Assembly: GCA_033762315.1 (NCBI GenBank)
Contig: JANRLS010000254.1
Coordinates: 10,578 to 74,577 of the forward strand
From: CAYLLN01 sp033762315
Lineage (GTDB): Bacteria > Planctomycetota > Planctomycetia > Pirellulales > Pirellulaceae
Direction of reading: 5' to 3'
DNA length: 64,000 nt
Positions within the stretch are counted from its first letter, which is position 1, and every line of letters begins with the position of its first letter. Positions 34,400 through 42,573 of the stretch are shown piece after piece. The translations under genes were made by a program, and so were the position numbers. The notes under the pieces are model-generated. The model did not search any database. It had not been told where the DNA came from and saw only the letters and a list, made by a program, of their open reading frames with translations.

Positions 34400-36694
34400 A
34401 TGTGCCGCACGTTTCTGGCCGCTTCCCTGTGGCTTGGCCTGACGGTGCTCGTTCGCGCCGCCGAACCAGTCCGCAAACCGTTTGGCCTCGAAAAACGGGA
34501 GCTGTGGACCACAAACAACATCCACGGCACGCCGGAGCCGCCCGATCCGTATCGCACGGAAAACGCCTTCCCCAAGCTCCGCCTCTTCGAGCCGCTGTCA
34601 GTGGGCGTGGTGCCGGGGACGAATCGGTTTGGCGTCGCCACGCGGCCGGGCAAAATCTATACGTTTGAGATTCGTCCCGATGTCGAACAGGCCGACCTAT
34701 TGCTCGACATCGGCCGCACCACCTATGGCCTGGCGTTTCATCCAAAGTTTGCCGACAACGGCTACTTCTACGTCACCTATCTGGAACCCAAATCGCCCGT
34801 TGATAAGGGGAGCCGCTTATCACGGTTTCAGGTTGGCAAAGACAATCGCCTCGTCGCCGATCCGGCCAGCGAGCAGATCATCCTCGAGTGGCCCTCCGGC
34901 GGGCACAACGGCGGCTGCATCCGCTTCGGACCTGACGGCAATCTCTACCTGGCCACTGGCGACGGCAGCGGCATTGCCGATGAGTTGCAAACCGGCCAGA
35001 AGATCGATGACCTCCTCGGCAGCATCCTGCGGATCGACGTCGATCATCCCACCTCCGATAAGCCGTACTCCATTCCCGCCGACAACCCGTTTGCAAAAAC
35101 GCCGAATGCCCGGCCGGAAATCTGGTCGCTGGGCCACCGCCAAATTTGGAAGTTCAGCTTCGATCCGCCGACGAAGCGCCTCTGGGCCGGCGAAGTGGGC
35201 CAGGACCTGTGGGAGATGGTCTATCTCATCCGCCGCGGCGGCAACTATGGCTGGAGCGTGCGCGAGGGGGCCTATCCATTCCGCCCCAATCGGCCGCACG
35301 GCCCCGGCGACTTCGAGAAGCCGATTGTCGAGCATCCGCATAGCGATTTCCGCTCGATTACCGGCGGCTACGTCTATACCGGCAGCCGCTTGCCGGAACT
35401 GAAGGGGGCCTATATCTACGGCGACTACGACACCGGCCGGCTTTGGATGCTGCGCTACGAGGGAGACGCGGAAGGCCGCTCCGGCCGCGTCACCGAGCAC
35501 CGGCAACTGGCCGATTCGCAGGTCCGCCCGGTCGAGTTCGCCCAGGACCCCAGCGGCGAGGTGTACATGGTCGATTTCGCCGGCGGCGGCTTTCATCGGC
35601 TTGTCCCGGTGAAAGCCGAGACCCCGGCCGCTCCGTTTCCGCGCAAGCTCAGCGAGACGGGCCTGTTTGCCTCCACCAAGGACCACGCCCCGGCCAAAGG
35701 GGTGATTCCCTATTCCGTGAACGCCCCGCTCTATTCCGACGGTGCCGAGAAATCGCGATTTCTCGCCCTGCCGGGCGATTCGCAGATCGAATTCGACGAC
35801 GTGGTCTATCCCCACGGCGCGGGCTATGCCGATGTCGGTTGGCGATTTCCGGACGGCGCGGTGCTGGTAAAGACCTTCTCGCTCGGCGACCGCCGGCTGG
35901 AAACCCGCATCCTGCAATACCGCAAAATGCCCGGCAACGACGACGAATACGGCGCGCAATATTGGTTTGGCTACACCTATGTCTGGAACGACGAGCAGAC
36001 CGACGCCGAATTGCTCGGCCCAGCCGGTCTCGACCGTGAAGTCGCCGTGAAAGACGCGGCGGCTCCTGGCGGCGAGCGGCGGCAGAAGTGGCACTTCCCC
36101 AGCCGGGCCGAATGCACGCTCTGCCACACGATGGCGGCCAAGTACGTGCTTGGCGTGACGACCCTGCAAATGAACAAGGACCACGACTACGGCGGCGTGG
36201 TCGCCAATCAGCTGGCCACGCTTGAGCATCTGGGCATCTTCAAGGAGCCCCTTCCCAAGCGGCCCGATGAATTGCCTCGACTAGCCGACTATCGCGATGC
36301 TTCCCAAGACCGTCACCTGCGAGCCCGGGCCTATCTGCACGCGAACTGCGCCCACTGCCACCGCAAATGGGGGGGCGGAAATGCCGAATTCGAATTGCAG
36401 GCTTCGATTCCGCTCTCTGCCGCGCTGGCGGTCAACACGCCGCCGGGCCAAGGCTCTTTCAACTTGTCCGATCCACGAATCATCGTCCCCGGCGATCCGA
36501 GCCGCTCGATGATATTACATCGTCTGCAGCTAACCACCCTTGGCCGGATGCCCCATGTCGCCGTCAGCGTCGTCGATCAGCCCGCCGTGGAGCTTTTGCG
36601 CGCCTGGCTCGCCGACCTCAAGGACGAAACTCTGCTCGAGCGGCCCGGAGCGATTCATCCGCGGCAGGGCCCGCCGAAAACGGGCGGGCAATAA
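34400..36694 (+). CDS. PQQ-type sugar dehydrogenase fused to a diheme cytochrome c-like domain
   Basis: After a signal peptide (FLAASLWLGLTVLVRAAE) residues about 60-410 form a glucose/sorbosone dehydrogenase-type propeller: GLAFHPKFADNGYFYVTYLE, GGHNGGCIRFGPDGNLYLAT, LGSILRIDVDHP, GEVGQDLWEM. The C-terminal half carries two CxxCH haem-binding motifs: CTLCH and CAHCH, resembling SO2930-type diheme cytochromes. The fusion could pass electrons from sugar or alcohol oxidation directly to a periplasmic chain. 764 aa; ATG at 34400 keeps the signal peptide. Electron acceptor and substrate are unknown. Confidence 0.88.
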   Translation: MCRTFLAASLWLGLTVLVRAAEPVRKPFGLEKRELWTTNNIHGTPEPPDPYRTENAFPKLRLFEPLSVGVVPGTNRFGVATRPGKIYTFEIRPDVEQADLLLDIGRTTYGLAFHPKFADNGYFYVTYLEPKSPVDKGSRLSRFQVGKDNRLVADPASEQIILEWPSGGHNGGCIRFGPDGNLYLATGDGSGIADELQTGQKIDDLLGSILRIDVDHPTSDKPYSIPADNPFAKTPNARPEIWSLGHRQIWKFSFDPPTKRLWAGEVGQDLWEMVYLIRRGGNYGWSVREGAYPFRPNRPHGPGDFEKPIVEHPHSDFRSITGGYVYTGSRLPELKGAYIYGDYDTGRLWMLRYEGDAEGRSGRVTEHRQLADSQVRPVEFAQDPSGEVYMVDFAGGGFHRLVPVKAETPAAPFPRKLSETGLFASTKDHAPAKGVIPYSVNAPLYSDGAEKSRFLALPGDSQIEFDDVVYPHGAGYADVGWRFPDGAVLVKTFSLGDRRLETRILQYRKMPGNDDEYGAQYWFGYTYVWNDEQTDAELLGPAGLDREVAVKDAAAPGGERRQKWHFPSRAECTLCHTMAAKYVLGVTTLQMNKDHDYGGVVANQLATLEHLGIFKEPLPKRPDELPRLADYRDASQDRHLRARAYLHANCAHCHRKWGGGNAEFELQASIPLSAALAVNTPPGQGSFNLSDPRIIVPGDPSRSMILHRLQLTTLGRMPHVAVSVVDQPAVELLRAWLADLKDETLLERPGAIHPRQGPPKTGGQ

Positions 36695-36794
36695 TGCAGA
36701 CAAGCAGAACAATGGGAACAGCATAATGGGAACAGGAAGGGAAGGATCAGCTCGGGCTTAAGTCCTCGGTTCCTATTGTTCAGCTCGCATTATT
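36690..36794. terminator. Long imperfect inverted repeat between converging genes
   Basis: AATAATGC...GAACAATGGGAAC on the left (36690-36719) is matched on the right by GTTCCTATTGTTC...GCATTATT (36769-36794). It spans the gap between the + strand sugar dehydrogenase and the - strand hydrolase and includes the hydrolase stop codon. It could be a bidirectional terminator or a repeat relic. A direct repeat AATGGGAACAG also occurs twice in the left half. Confidence 0.6.
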
Positions 36795-37494
36795 CTGCTG
36801 ATTTCCCGATTCCTGCGATTTGCCCCACCACTTCCTCGACCCCCATCACATCCCCCAAATCGATGTCGATGTCGAGCAGGTTCACCTCGTGCATGATCTC
36901 GCACCGCTCGCCGACCGCTTCGCGGGGGACGATCACGTGGAAGCTGTCGGTGGCGTCGCGGCAGGTGGCATAGACGCAGTGGCTGGTCGAAAGGCCGGTG
37001 ACGATCAGCGTATCGACGCCCAGCGACGTGAGCATTTCGTGCAGGTTCGTTCCCTTGAAGGCCGAGGCGTATCGCTTGCGGATCAGCTTCTCGGTCGGCC
37101 GCCGGTCGAGTCGTGGATCGAGCTCGAACAGCTTCTCGTCCCCCGGATTGAGCTTCATGCAGAGCTTTTTGTTCTGCGGGCTCGGGGGATCGGCCGGGTC
37201 GTAGGCAAACGTGGTGAAAAACACCGGAATCTGAGCCTCCCGCGCCGCCGCCAATACTTGCCGCGAGGCATTCACCACCGAATCAGCATTGGTGCCGATT
37301 TGCTGCTGAGGCTGGGTCCAGAACAGGGCCAGATCTATCACGATTAGTGCCGGCCGTTTCCCAAAGCCCACGCGCCCCGCCCAGCCGCGAGCCAGGTAGC
37401 GCTGCTTGAGATCGGCCAAGTGCGCCAGCAGCGGCTCGCGGAGGTTCTCCGGCAGGGCCAGGTCCGACGAGCCAAAGCGACTTGTGGCAGCCAT
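36790..37494 (-). CDS. Isochorismatase-like cysteine hydrolase
   Basis: The protein has the Asp (ALIVIDLALFW), Lys (LIRKRYASAF) and Cys (GLSTSHCVYATCRDA) of the isochorismatase/N-carbamoylsarcosine amidase family, which hydrolyses amides, vinyl ethers or similar bonds. 234 aa, ATG at 37494, no export signal. It is downstream of the kinase gene on the same strand with a 27-nt gap, likely cotranscribed. The substrate cannot be determined. Confidence 0.88.
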   Translation of the reverse strand: MAATSRFGSSDLALPENLREPLLAHLADLKQRYLARGWAGRVGFGKRPALIVIDLALFWTQPQQQIGTNADSVVNASRQVLAAAREAQIPVFFTTFAYDPADPPSPQNKKLCMKLNPGDEKLFELDPRLDRRPTEKLIRKRYASAFKGTNLHEMLTSLGVDTLIVTGLSTSHCVYATCRDATDSFHVIVPREAVGERCEIMHEVNLLDIDIDLGDVMGVEEVVGQIAGIGKSAE

Positions 37495-37521
37495 TGGATT
37501 TTCACCCTCGAAAGAAGTTGG

Positions 37522-39075
37522 CTAGGCCTGAGCTAATTGTCGCAGCTTCACGCCGATCACGACGAGCGCCACCCCCCAGGCCGCGCCAAACCAGAGCGGC
37601 GCGAACCACAGGTTCAACGCCATGAGAAACGCCGTCGCCAAGAATCCCAGGCCAATGACCGCGCAATAGCCCCAGTGATTAGGCGCTAGCGCGAAGAAAA
37701 GCAGGGCGGTGAAGCTGGCCAGTGGCAAATAGATTTCGAGTTCGAACGACGCGTCGAGGCCCCGCGCAATTCTCTCCGTGACTCCCAGCACGATGCAACT
37801 GAGCAAGTAGCCCCCCAAGAGCATCCACAGCGGCCGTTCGTGCCCGCCGCTGGGAAGCCAACGCCAATTGCGAAAGTATCCAACCAGAACCAGAAAAATC
37901 GCCGCCCGGCTGATTTGTGTGGTCACCAGCAAGATGCTGGGCCAATCCAGCCACACAATCAGCGTAATGATAACTTCCGTCAAAAACATGAGCGGAGCCG
38001 CCGCCAGCAGCAAGTTCGCGAACGAAGCGAACTGCGTTTTGAGCTGCACGCGGTCGAGCGCTCCGGTCATCAGCCCCACCAGCCCGCTTTGGCCGACCGA
38101 GACCGGCTCTCCTTCGAGATAGCGGGCCAAATCGGCGGCTAATTCCAGGGCGGATGGGTAGCGCCGCGTGGGGGCGCGCTCCAGGCATTTCATGCAGATC
38201 GCTTCCAGATCGCGCGGCACCTCAGGCCGAATCCGGCGAACCGGCTCAGCGTCTTCGCTGACGACCAGCAGTATCGTATCGACAGCGCTGGGCCCACGAA
38301 ACGGCGGCCGGCCGACAAGCAGTTCATACAGAATCGCGCCCAGCGCATACACGTCGGCCGGCGGACCGACATGCTTGCTATAGCCAAAAGCCTGCTCTGG
38401 GGCCATGTAGCTGGGAGTTCCCAGTACTTGGCCGCTGAGCGTCGGCCCGCCCGCCGGCTGATCGGCGTCGAGCCGTTTGGAGAGGCCGAAGTCGGAGATT
38501 TTTGGCTCGCCATCGGCCCCGAGTAGCACGTTCGTCGGTTTCAGATCGCGATGAACAATTCCTTGCGCGTGAGCGGCCGCGATCGCGCGGGCCAGCTTGA
38601 GCACCATCGCTGCCGCTTCGGCCACCGGCAGTGGTTGCTGGCGAGCAAGACTCGCCAGCGTCCCACCGGGGCAATACTCCATGCTGAAATAGGGGCGTCC
38701 TTCGTGCTCGCCGACGTCGAACACCGCGATGATGTTCGGATGCTGCAGATTCGCCACGGCCTCGGCTTCGGCCCGGAAGCGGTCGAGCTCGGCCCCGGCG
38801 GCGTGATCGCCGCTGAGGATCATTTTGAGCGCTACATCCCGCTTGGCGCTGAGCTGACGCGCGCGATAAACCACCCCCATACCGCCACGCCCCAGCTCGC
38901 CCAAAAACTCATAGCCGGGAGCAAGTTTTCTTCGTGTCCCGCTCTCGAATTCGGCCAAGTGCTGGCCGCTGGCGGCTGAACTGACCGTTTGCAGTTCAGC
39001 CGGGCCGCGCGCGGGAGCCGTGGTCTTCGCCGAATCGAGAGAATCGTAATGTTCGCTGGACTGGATCGGGTTCAT
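37522..39075 (-). CDS. Ser/Thr protein kinase with C-terminal membrane segments
   Basis: Kinase motifs are complete: LGRGGMGVVYRAR (Gly loop), VALKMIL (catalytic Lys), HRDLKPTNVLLG (catalytic loop), DFGLSK (metal-binding) and GTPSYMAPEQAFG (activation segment). After the kinase domain (about residues 55-330) come about six hydrophobic segments at 370-510 (for example FLTEVIITLIVWL and WMLLGGYLLSCIVLGV), so the kinase is a membrane protein with a cytoplasmic N-terminal catalytic domain. ATG at 39075 is preferred over the upstream open frame to 39216. 517 aa. It diverges from the dehydrogenase at 39222. Confidence 0.93.
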   Translation of the reverse strand: MNPIQSSEHYDSLDSAKTTAPARGPAELQTVSSAASGQHLAEFESGTRRKLAPGYEFLGELGRGGMGVVYRARQLSAKRDVALKMILSGDHAAGAELDRFRAEAEAVANLQHPNIIAVFDVGEHEGRPYFSMEYCPGGTLASLARQQPLPVAEAAAMVLKLARAIAAAHAQGIVHRDLKPTNVLLGADGEPKISDFGLSKRLDADQPAGGPTLSGQVLGTPSYMAPEQAFGYSKHVGPPADVYALGAILYELLVGRPPFRGPSAVDTILLVVSEDAEPVRRIRPEVPRDLEAICMKCLERAPTRRYPSALELAADLARYLEGEPVSVGQSGLVGLMTGALDRVQLKTQFASFANLLLAAAPLMFLTEVIITLIVWLDWPSILLVTTQISRAAIFLVLVGYFRNWRWLPSGGHERPLWMLLGGYLLSCIVLGVTERIARGLDASFELEIYLPLASFTALLFFALAPNHWGYCAVIGLGFLATAFLMALNLWFAPLWFGAAWGVALVVIGVKLRQLAQA

Positions 39076-39221
39076 GGGTGGCTTTCTGCGCGACTCCGAG
39101 GTTATCCCGCGCCACCCCAAGCGAAGCAATGGTCCCCGTTGGCGAGCACCACCCCGCCGCGGGTTCCTTGTGAGCGGCCGCCGCTGCCGGTAAAATCGCG
39201 TGCTTTCCCCGCTCACTCTCG

Positions 39222-40307
39222 ATGGAAACGCAGAACGTGGCGAACAATCTGAAGATCGCGGTCATTGGCGGCGATGGCACGGGCCCCGAAGTGACGGCCG
39301 AAGCCCTCAAAGTGCTGGCGGCGGTGGCCAAGCTGGAGAAGTTCACCTTCGAGACACAGCACTTCGACTGGGGGGGTGACCGCTACCTCAAAACGGGCGA
39401 AACGCTGCCCGCCGGCGGTGCGGATCAGTTGCGTAAGTTCGACGCGATTTTCCTTGGCGCGGTCGGCCATCCCGACGTAAAGCCGGGCATTCTGGAGAAA
39501 GGGCTGCTGCTCGAACTGCGGTTTCAGCTCGATCAGTACATCAACCTGCGGCCAGTAAAGCTGTTTCCGGGCGTCGAATGTCCGCTCGTCGGCAAGACGA
39601 CCGAGCACATCGACTTCGTCGTTGTGCGCGAGAACACCGAGGACATGTATTGCGGCACCGGCGGCTGGCTGAAGAAGGGGACACCGGACGAAGTTTCGAC
39701 GCAGACGGCCGTCTATACCCGCAAGGGTTGCGAGCGGTGCATCCGCTGGGCGTTTGACTTTACCCGCAAGCGCAACAACCCGAAGGGGAAGAAGCTGACG
39801 CTCGTCGCTAAGACGAACGTGCTGACCTACGGGCACGACACCTGGTGGCGAGCCTTCCAGGACGTGGCCAAGGATTATCCCGACGTGCAGGCCGACTACA
39901 ACCACGTCGATGCCTGCTGCATGTGGATGGTGAAGAACCCCGAATATTACGACGTGATTGTCACCACCAACATGTTCGGCGACATCATCACCGACCTGGG
40001 CGCGATGATTCAGGGGGGCCTCGGCGTCGCTGCCGGCGGCAACATCAATCCCGATGCCGGCGGCGTCAGCATGTTCGAGCCGATGGGGGGCAGCGCCCCC
40101 AAGTACACCGGGCAGAACGTGATCAATCCCATCGCCGCCATCGCCGCCATGAGCATGCTCCTCGAGCACAGCGGCCAACCCGCCGCGGGGGCCCGCGTGA
40201 TGAAAGCCCTTCAGACCATCACCGGCACCAAAATGAAGAGCCAAAACGCCGGGAAGATGGGGTATGGGACGAAGGAAATTGGCGATTTGGTGGTGGGGGC
40301 GCTGTAA
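39222..40307 (+). CDS. Isocitrate/isopropylmalate-family dehydrogenase
   Basis: This enzyme belongs to the same beta-decarboxylating dehydrogenase family as the protein at 31938: IAVIGGDGTGPEVTAEALKV, RENTEDMYCGTGGWLKKG and FEPMGGSAPKYTGQNVINP. It has GGWLKKGTPDEV in place of GGRLKRGSPDEV and may be a 3-isopropylmalate, isocitrate or tartrate-type dehydrogenase; no other leucine-synthesis gene is adjacent to decide. 361 aa. ATG at 39222. It diverges from the kinase across a 146-nt gap. Confidence 0.87.
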   Translation: METQNVANNLKIAVIGGDGTGPEVTAEALKVLAAVAKLEKFTFETQHFDWGGDRYLKTGETLPAGGADQLRKFDAIFLGAVGHPDVKPGILEKGLLLELRFQLDQYINLRPVKLFPGVECPLVGKTTEHIDFVVVRENTEDMYCGTGGWLKKGTPDEVSTQTAVYTRKGCERCIRWAFDFTRKRNNPKGKKLTLVAKTNVLTYGHDTWWRAFQDVAKDYPDVQADYNHVDACCMWMVKNPEYYDVIVTTNMFGDIITDLGAMIQGGLGVAAGGNINPDAGGVSMFEPMGGSAPKYTGQNVINPIAAIAAMSMLLEHSGQPAAGARVMKALQTITGTKMKSQNAGKMGYGTKEIGDLVVGAL

Positions 40308-40337
40308 AGCCCTAATCAGCGGACCTAGTCACCAAAG

Positions 40338-40356
40338 CCGCGACCATTGGTCGCGG
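40338..40356. repeat. 19-nt palindrome CCGCGACCATTGGTCGCGG
   Basis: The same 9-base arms as at 15987-16005, with a central T instead of C. It follows the dehydrogenase gene by about 30 bases. Confidence 0.7.
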
Positions 40357-40540
40357 TCTTCGGCAATTTCTCCGGACTTGGCGATACTCGTCGCCTGCCG
40401 CGCTATATCGGCGGGCGGATGGCGCTTGGAATTTAACGCAATATTCAACCACCATCTGCGAACCGCTGCCGATGGGAGTTTGCTTGCGGCAAGCCGCAGT
40501 CCGAAGTACGCTCGCCGAATCCCCCAACTGGAGCCTCGTT

Positions 40541-41200
40541 ATGAATCTTTCGCAATCAATGCTGTTTGCACTCATTACTGCCCTTGTCGTCTCAACGACC
40601 CCGCTCGTGGCTCATGAGCCGTCCGCAACAGCGCAGGGATTGCCGCTCGAAGCCCAGAAGGCGGTTGCCGATTACGATGCCCAGGTGGCCGCCATCCAAA
40701 GCAAAGCCGCGGTCGAAATGGAAGCCATCCGAAAGCGAGTTGAGCGAGAGATTCTCAGCGCCCGCGAAGAGTGCCGTAAAGCTTTGAAGGTCGCTCAAGA
40801 CACCTACACGAAAGCCGGCAAGCTCGACGAAGCGGTTGCCATCCGCGACCGAATTGCCACCCTGTCAATTGGCGGCGAAATTTTTCCAGATCCCGGCACA
40901 CTCAGCAAGTACAACGACCAGGTTGGCAAGTCGTTCTATTTCGAGGTCGTCGGTGGAATCAGCGGTTCGCTCTATGGTGATGGCACCTACACGACCGACT
41001 CGACACTTTCCAAAGCCGCGATGCATTGCGGCTTGCTAAAGGAAGGTCAAAAGGGGATCGTGAAGGTGACCGTTCTGCCGGGCGATCGCGCACACGTTTC
41101 CGCCACCAAGAACGGGATCAGCTCTTCCAGCTGGGGCAGTTGGCACGCGAGCTACAAGGTAGAGCTCGTGCAGCTCTCCGTCGAAGTTGGCAAGCCTTAG
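40541..41200 (+). CDS. Secreted protein with coiled coil and C-terminal LCCL-like domain
   Basis: A signal peptide (MLFALITALVVSTTPLVAHE) is followed by a helical region with coiled-coil character (YDAQVAAIQSKAAVEMEAIR, ILSAREECRKALKVAQDTY). The C-terminal part, with YGDGTYTTDSTLSKAAMHCG, VKVTVLPGDRAHVSATKNG and SSSSWGSWHASYKVE, strongly resembles LCCL domains. 219 aa. ATG at 40541 preserves the signal peptide. Probably an extracellular binding protein; ligand unknown. Confidence 0.72.
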   Translation: MNLSQSMLFALITALVVSTTPLVAHEPSATAQGLPLEAQKAVADYDAQVAAIQSKAAVEMEAIRKRVEREILSAREECRKALKVAQDTYTKAGKLDEAVAIRDRIATLSIGGEIFPDPGTLSKYNDQVGKSFYFEVVGGISGSLYGDGTYTTDSTLSKAAMHCGLLKEGQKGIVKVTVLPGDRAHVSATKNGISSSSWGSWHASYKVELVQLSVEVGKP

Positions 41201-41205
41201 CAGCC

Positions 41206-41424
41206 TTAAGCCTGCACTACTGTGCCCCGCGCGAAGAGCAGACAGGCCTGAATGTCGTCCGGCGTCAGCTTGGGATATTCCGCAAGTATCTCCTGCTCCG
41301 TCGCTCCGTGCGTGAGCAGATTGACGATGAACTCCACGCTGAGCCGCGTGCCGGCAATCACGGGCTTACCCGCCAGCACCCCAGGATTGACCACGATGCG
41401 TTTGAGGATTTCTTCATCGTTCAT
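41206..41424 (-). CDS. DUF433 domain protein (lone antitoxin-like)
   Basis: The 72-aa product has GVLAGKPVIAGTRLSVEFIV and EILAEYPKLTPDDIQACLLF, the DUF433 core often found as antitoxin with a PIN-like DUF5615 toxin. ATG at 41424 follows AAGGGA. No toxin gene is adjacent: tsaD lies upstream and the LCCL-like gene converges downstream. It may be an orphan antitoxin. Confidence 0.82.
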   Translation of the reverse strand: MNDEEILKRIVVNPGVLAGKPVIAGTRLSVEFIVNLLTHGATEQEILAEYPKLTPDDIQACLLFARGTVVQA

Positions 41425-41489
41425 GGTGGGATCCCTTGTCGTCCGTTCCGGAATTGTACCACAGGCGCACACTATTTTCTGGCTTTCCA

Positions 41490-42542
41490 TCACCCCCGCA
41501 GCGCGTTCGCGTGCAGCGGACCATGCCGCACGAGGCCGGGAATGGCGTCCAGGTCGAGCGATTCGACCTGCCCGGCCTTGAGCCGCTCAAAGGCAATGGC
41601 CCCCATGACGGCATTGTCGGTGCATAGCTCGGGCGGGGCGATAATGAGCTCCGCGCCCACGCGGCTGGTGGCTTCGGTGAGCTTCGCTCGCAGCAGCCGA
41701 TTGGCCGCAACACCGCCGCCGACGCACAGCCGGGAAAGGCCCGTTCTCTCTAGCGCGAGCAGCGACTTCGCCACCAGCGCATCGACCACCGCCGCTTGAA
41801 AGCTGGCCGCCAGATCGGCCACTTGCTGCTCGGAGAGTTCCAGCGCGCGAAAATCGGGCTTGCCCGGCCCGGCCAGCGCATAGCGGACGGCTGTTTTCAG
41901 CCCGCTGAAGCTCAGTTCCAGCCGGTCGCGTTCGTGCAGCAGGGCGCGGGGGAAGTCGTAAGCCCGCGGATTGCCCCGCTCAGCCGCCCGCGCGATGGCC
42001 GGCCCGCCGGGATAGGGCAGGCCCAGCATCGCGGCGACTTTGTCAAAAGCTTCGCCGGCGGCGTCGTCGATGGTGCCCCCCAGGTATTCAAACTCAGTCG
42101 GCCGCAGGCAACGATAAAAGCTGCTGTGCCCGCCGCTCACGATCAGCCCGACGCAGGGAAACACCTCGCGCCCGGCCGCCATCCGGCAGGCATAAATGTG
42201 GGCGTGCAAATGGTTGATCGCCACCAGCGGTTTGCCGGCGGCGAGGGCCAGCGTTTTGGCGGCCACAACGCCAACCAGCAGCGATCCGGCCAGCCCCGGC
42301 GTGTTCGCCACGGCAATCGCATCCAGATCGGCCAGCCTGACGCCGGCCCGCCGCAGGGCTTCGTCGATCACGGGCAGAATCCGCTCGACATGCGCCCGGG
42401 CGGCGATTTCGGGTACAACCCCCGCAAACCGCTGGTGCAGCTCGTCCTGCGAGGCGACCACCGACGACAGCACGGCAAGTTCATCCGTCACCACCGCGGC
42501 TGCCGTTTCATCGCAGGTGGATTCGATCGTGAGAATCTTCAT
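41490..42542 (-). CDS. tsaD: tRNA N6-adenosine threonylcarbamoyltransferase TsaD
   Basis: TsaD transfers the threonylcarbamoyl group to A37 of tRNAs that read ANN codons. The N-terminus MKILTIESTCDETAAAVV, the metal-binding INHLHAHIYA and VGGGVAANRLLRAKL are characteristic. ATG at 42542 is the proper start; the open frame to 42704 overlaps the protease gene. 350 aa. It follows the S41 protease (31-nt gap) and precedes DUF433. Confidence 0.96.
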   Translation of the reverse strand: MKILTIESTCDETAAAVVTDELAVLSSVVASQDELHQRFAGVVPEIAARAHVERILPVIDEALRRAGVRLADLDAIAVANTPGLAGSLLVGVVAAKTLALAAGKPLVAINHLHAHIYACRMAAGREVFPCVGLIVSGGHSSFYRCLRPTEFEYLGGTIDDAAGEAFDKVAAMLGLPYPGGPAIARAAERGNPRAYDFPRALLHERDRLELSFSGLKTAVRYALAGPGKPDFRALELSEQQVADLAASFQAAVVDALVAKSLLALERTGLSRLCVGGGVAANRLLRAKLTEATSRVGAELIIAPPELCTDNAVMGAIAFERLKAGQVESLDLDAIPGLVRHGPLHANALRG

Positions 42543-42573
42543 GGGGCGGCGGATTCTCGAGACACGATCGCGC

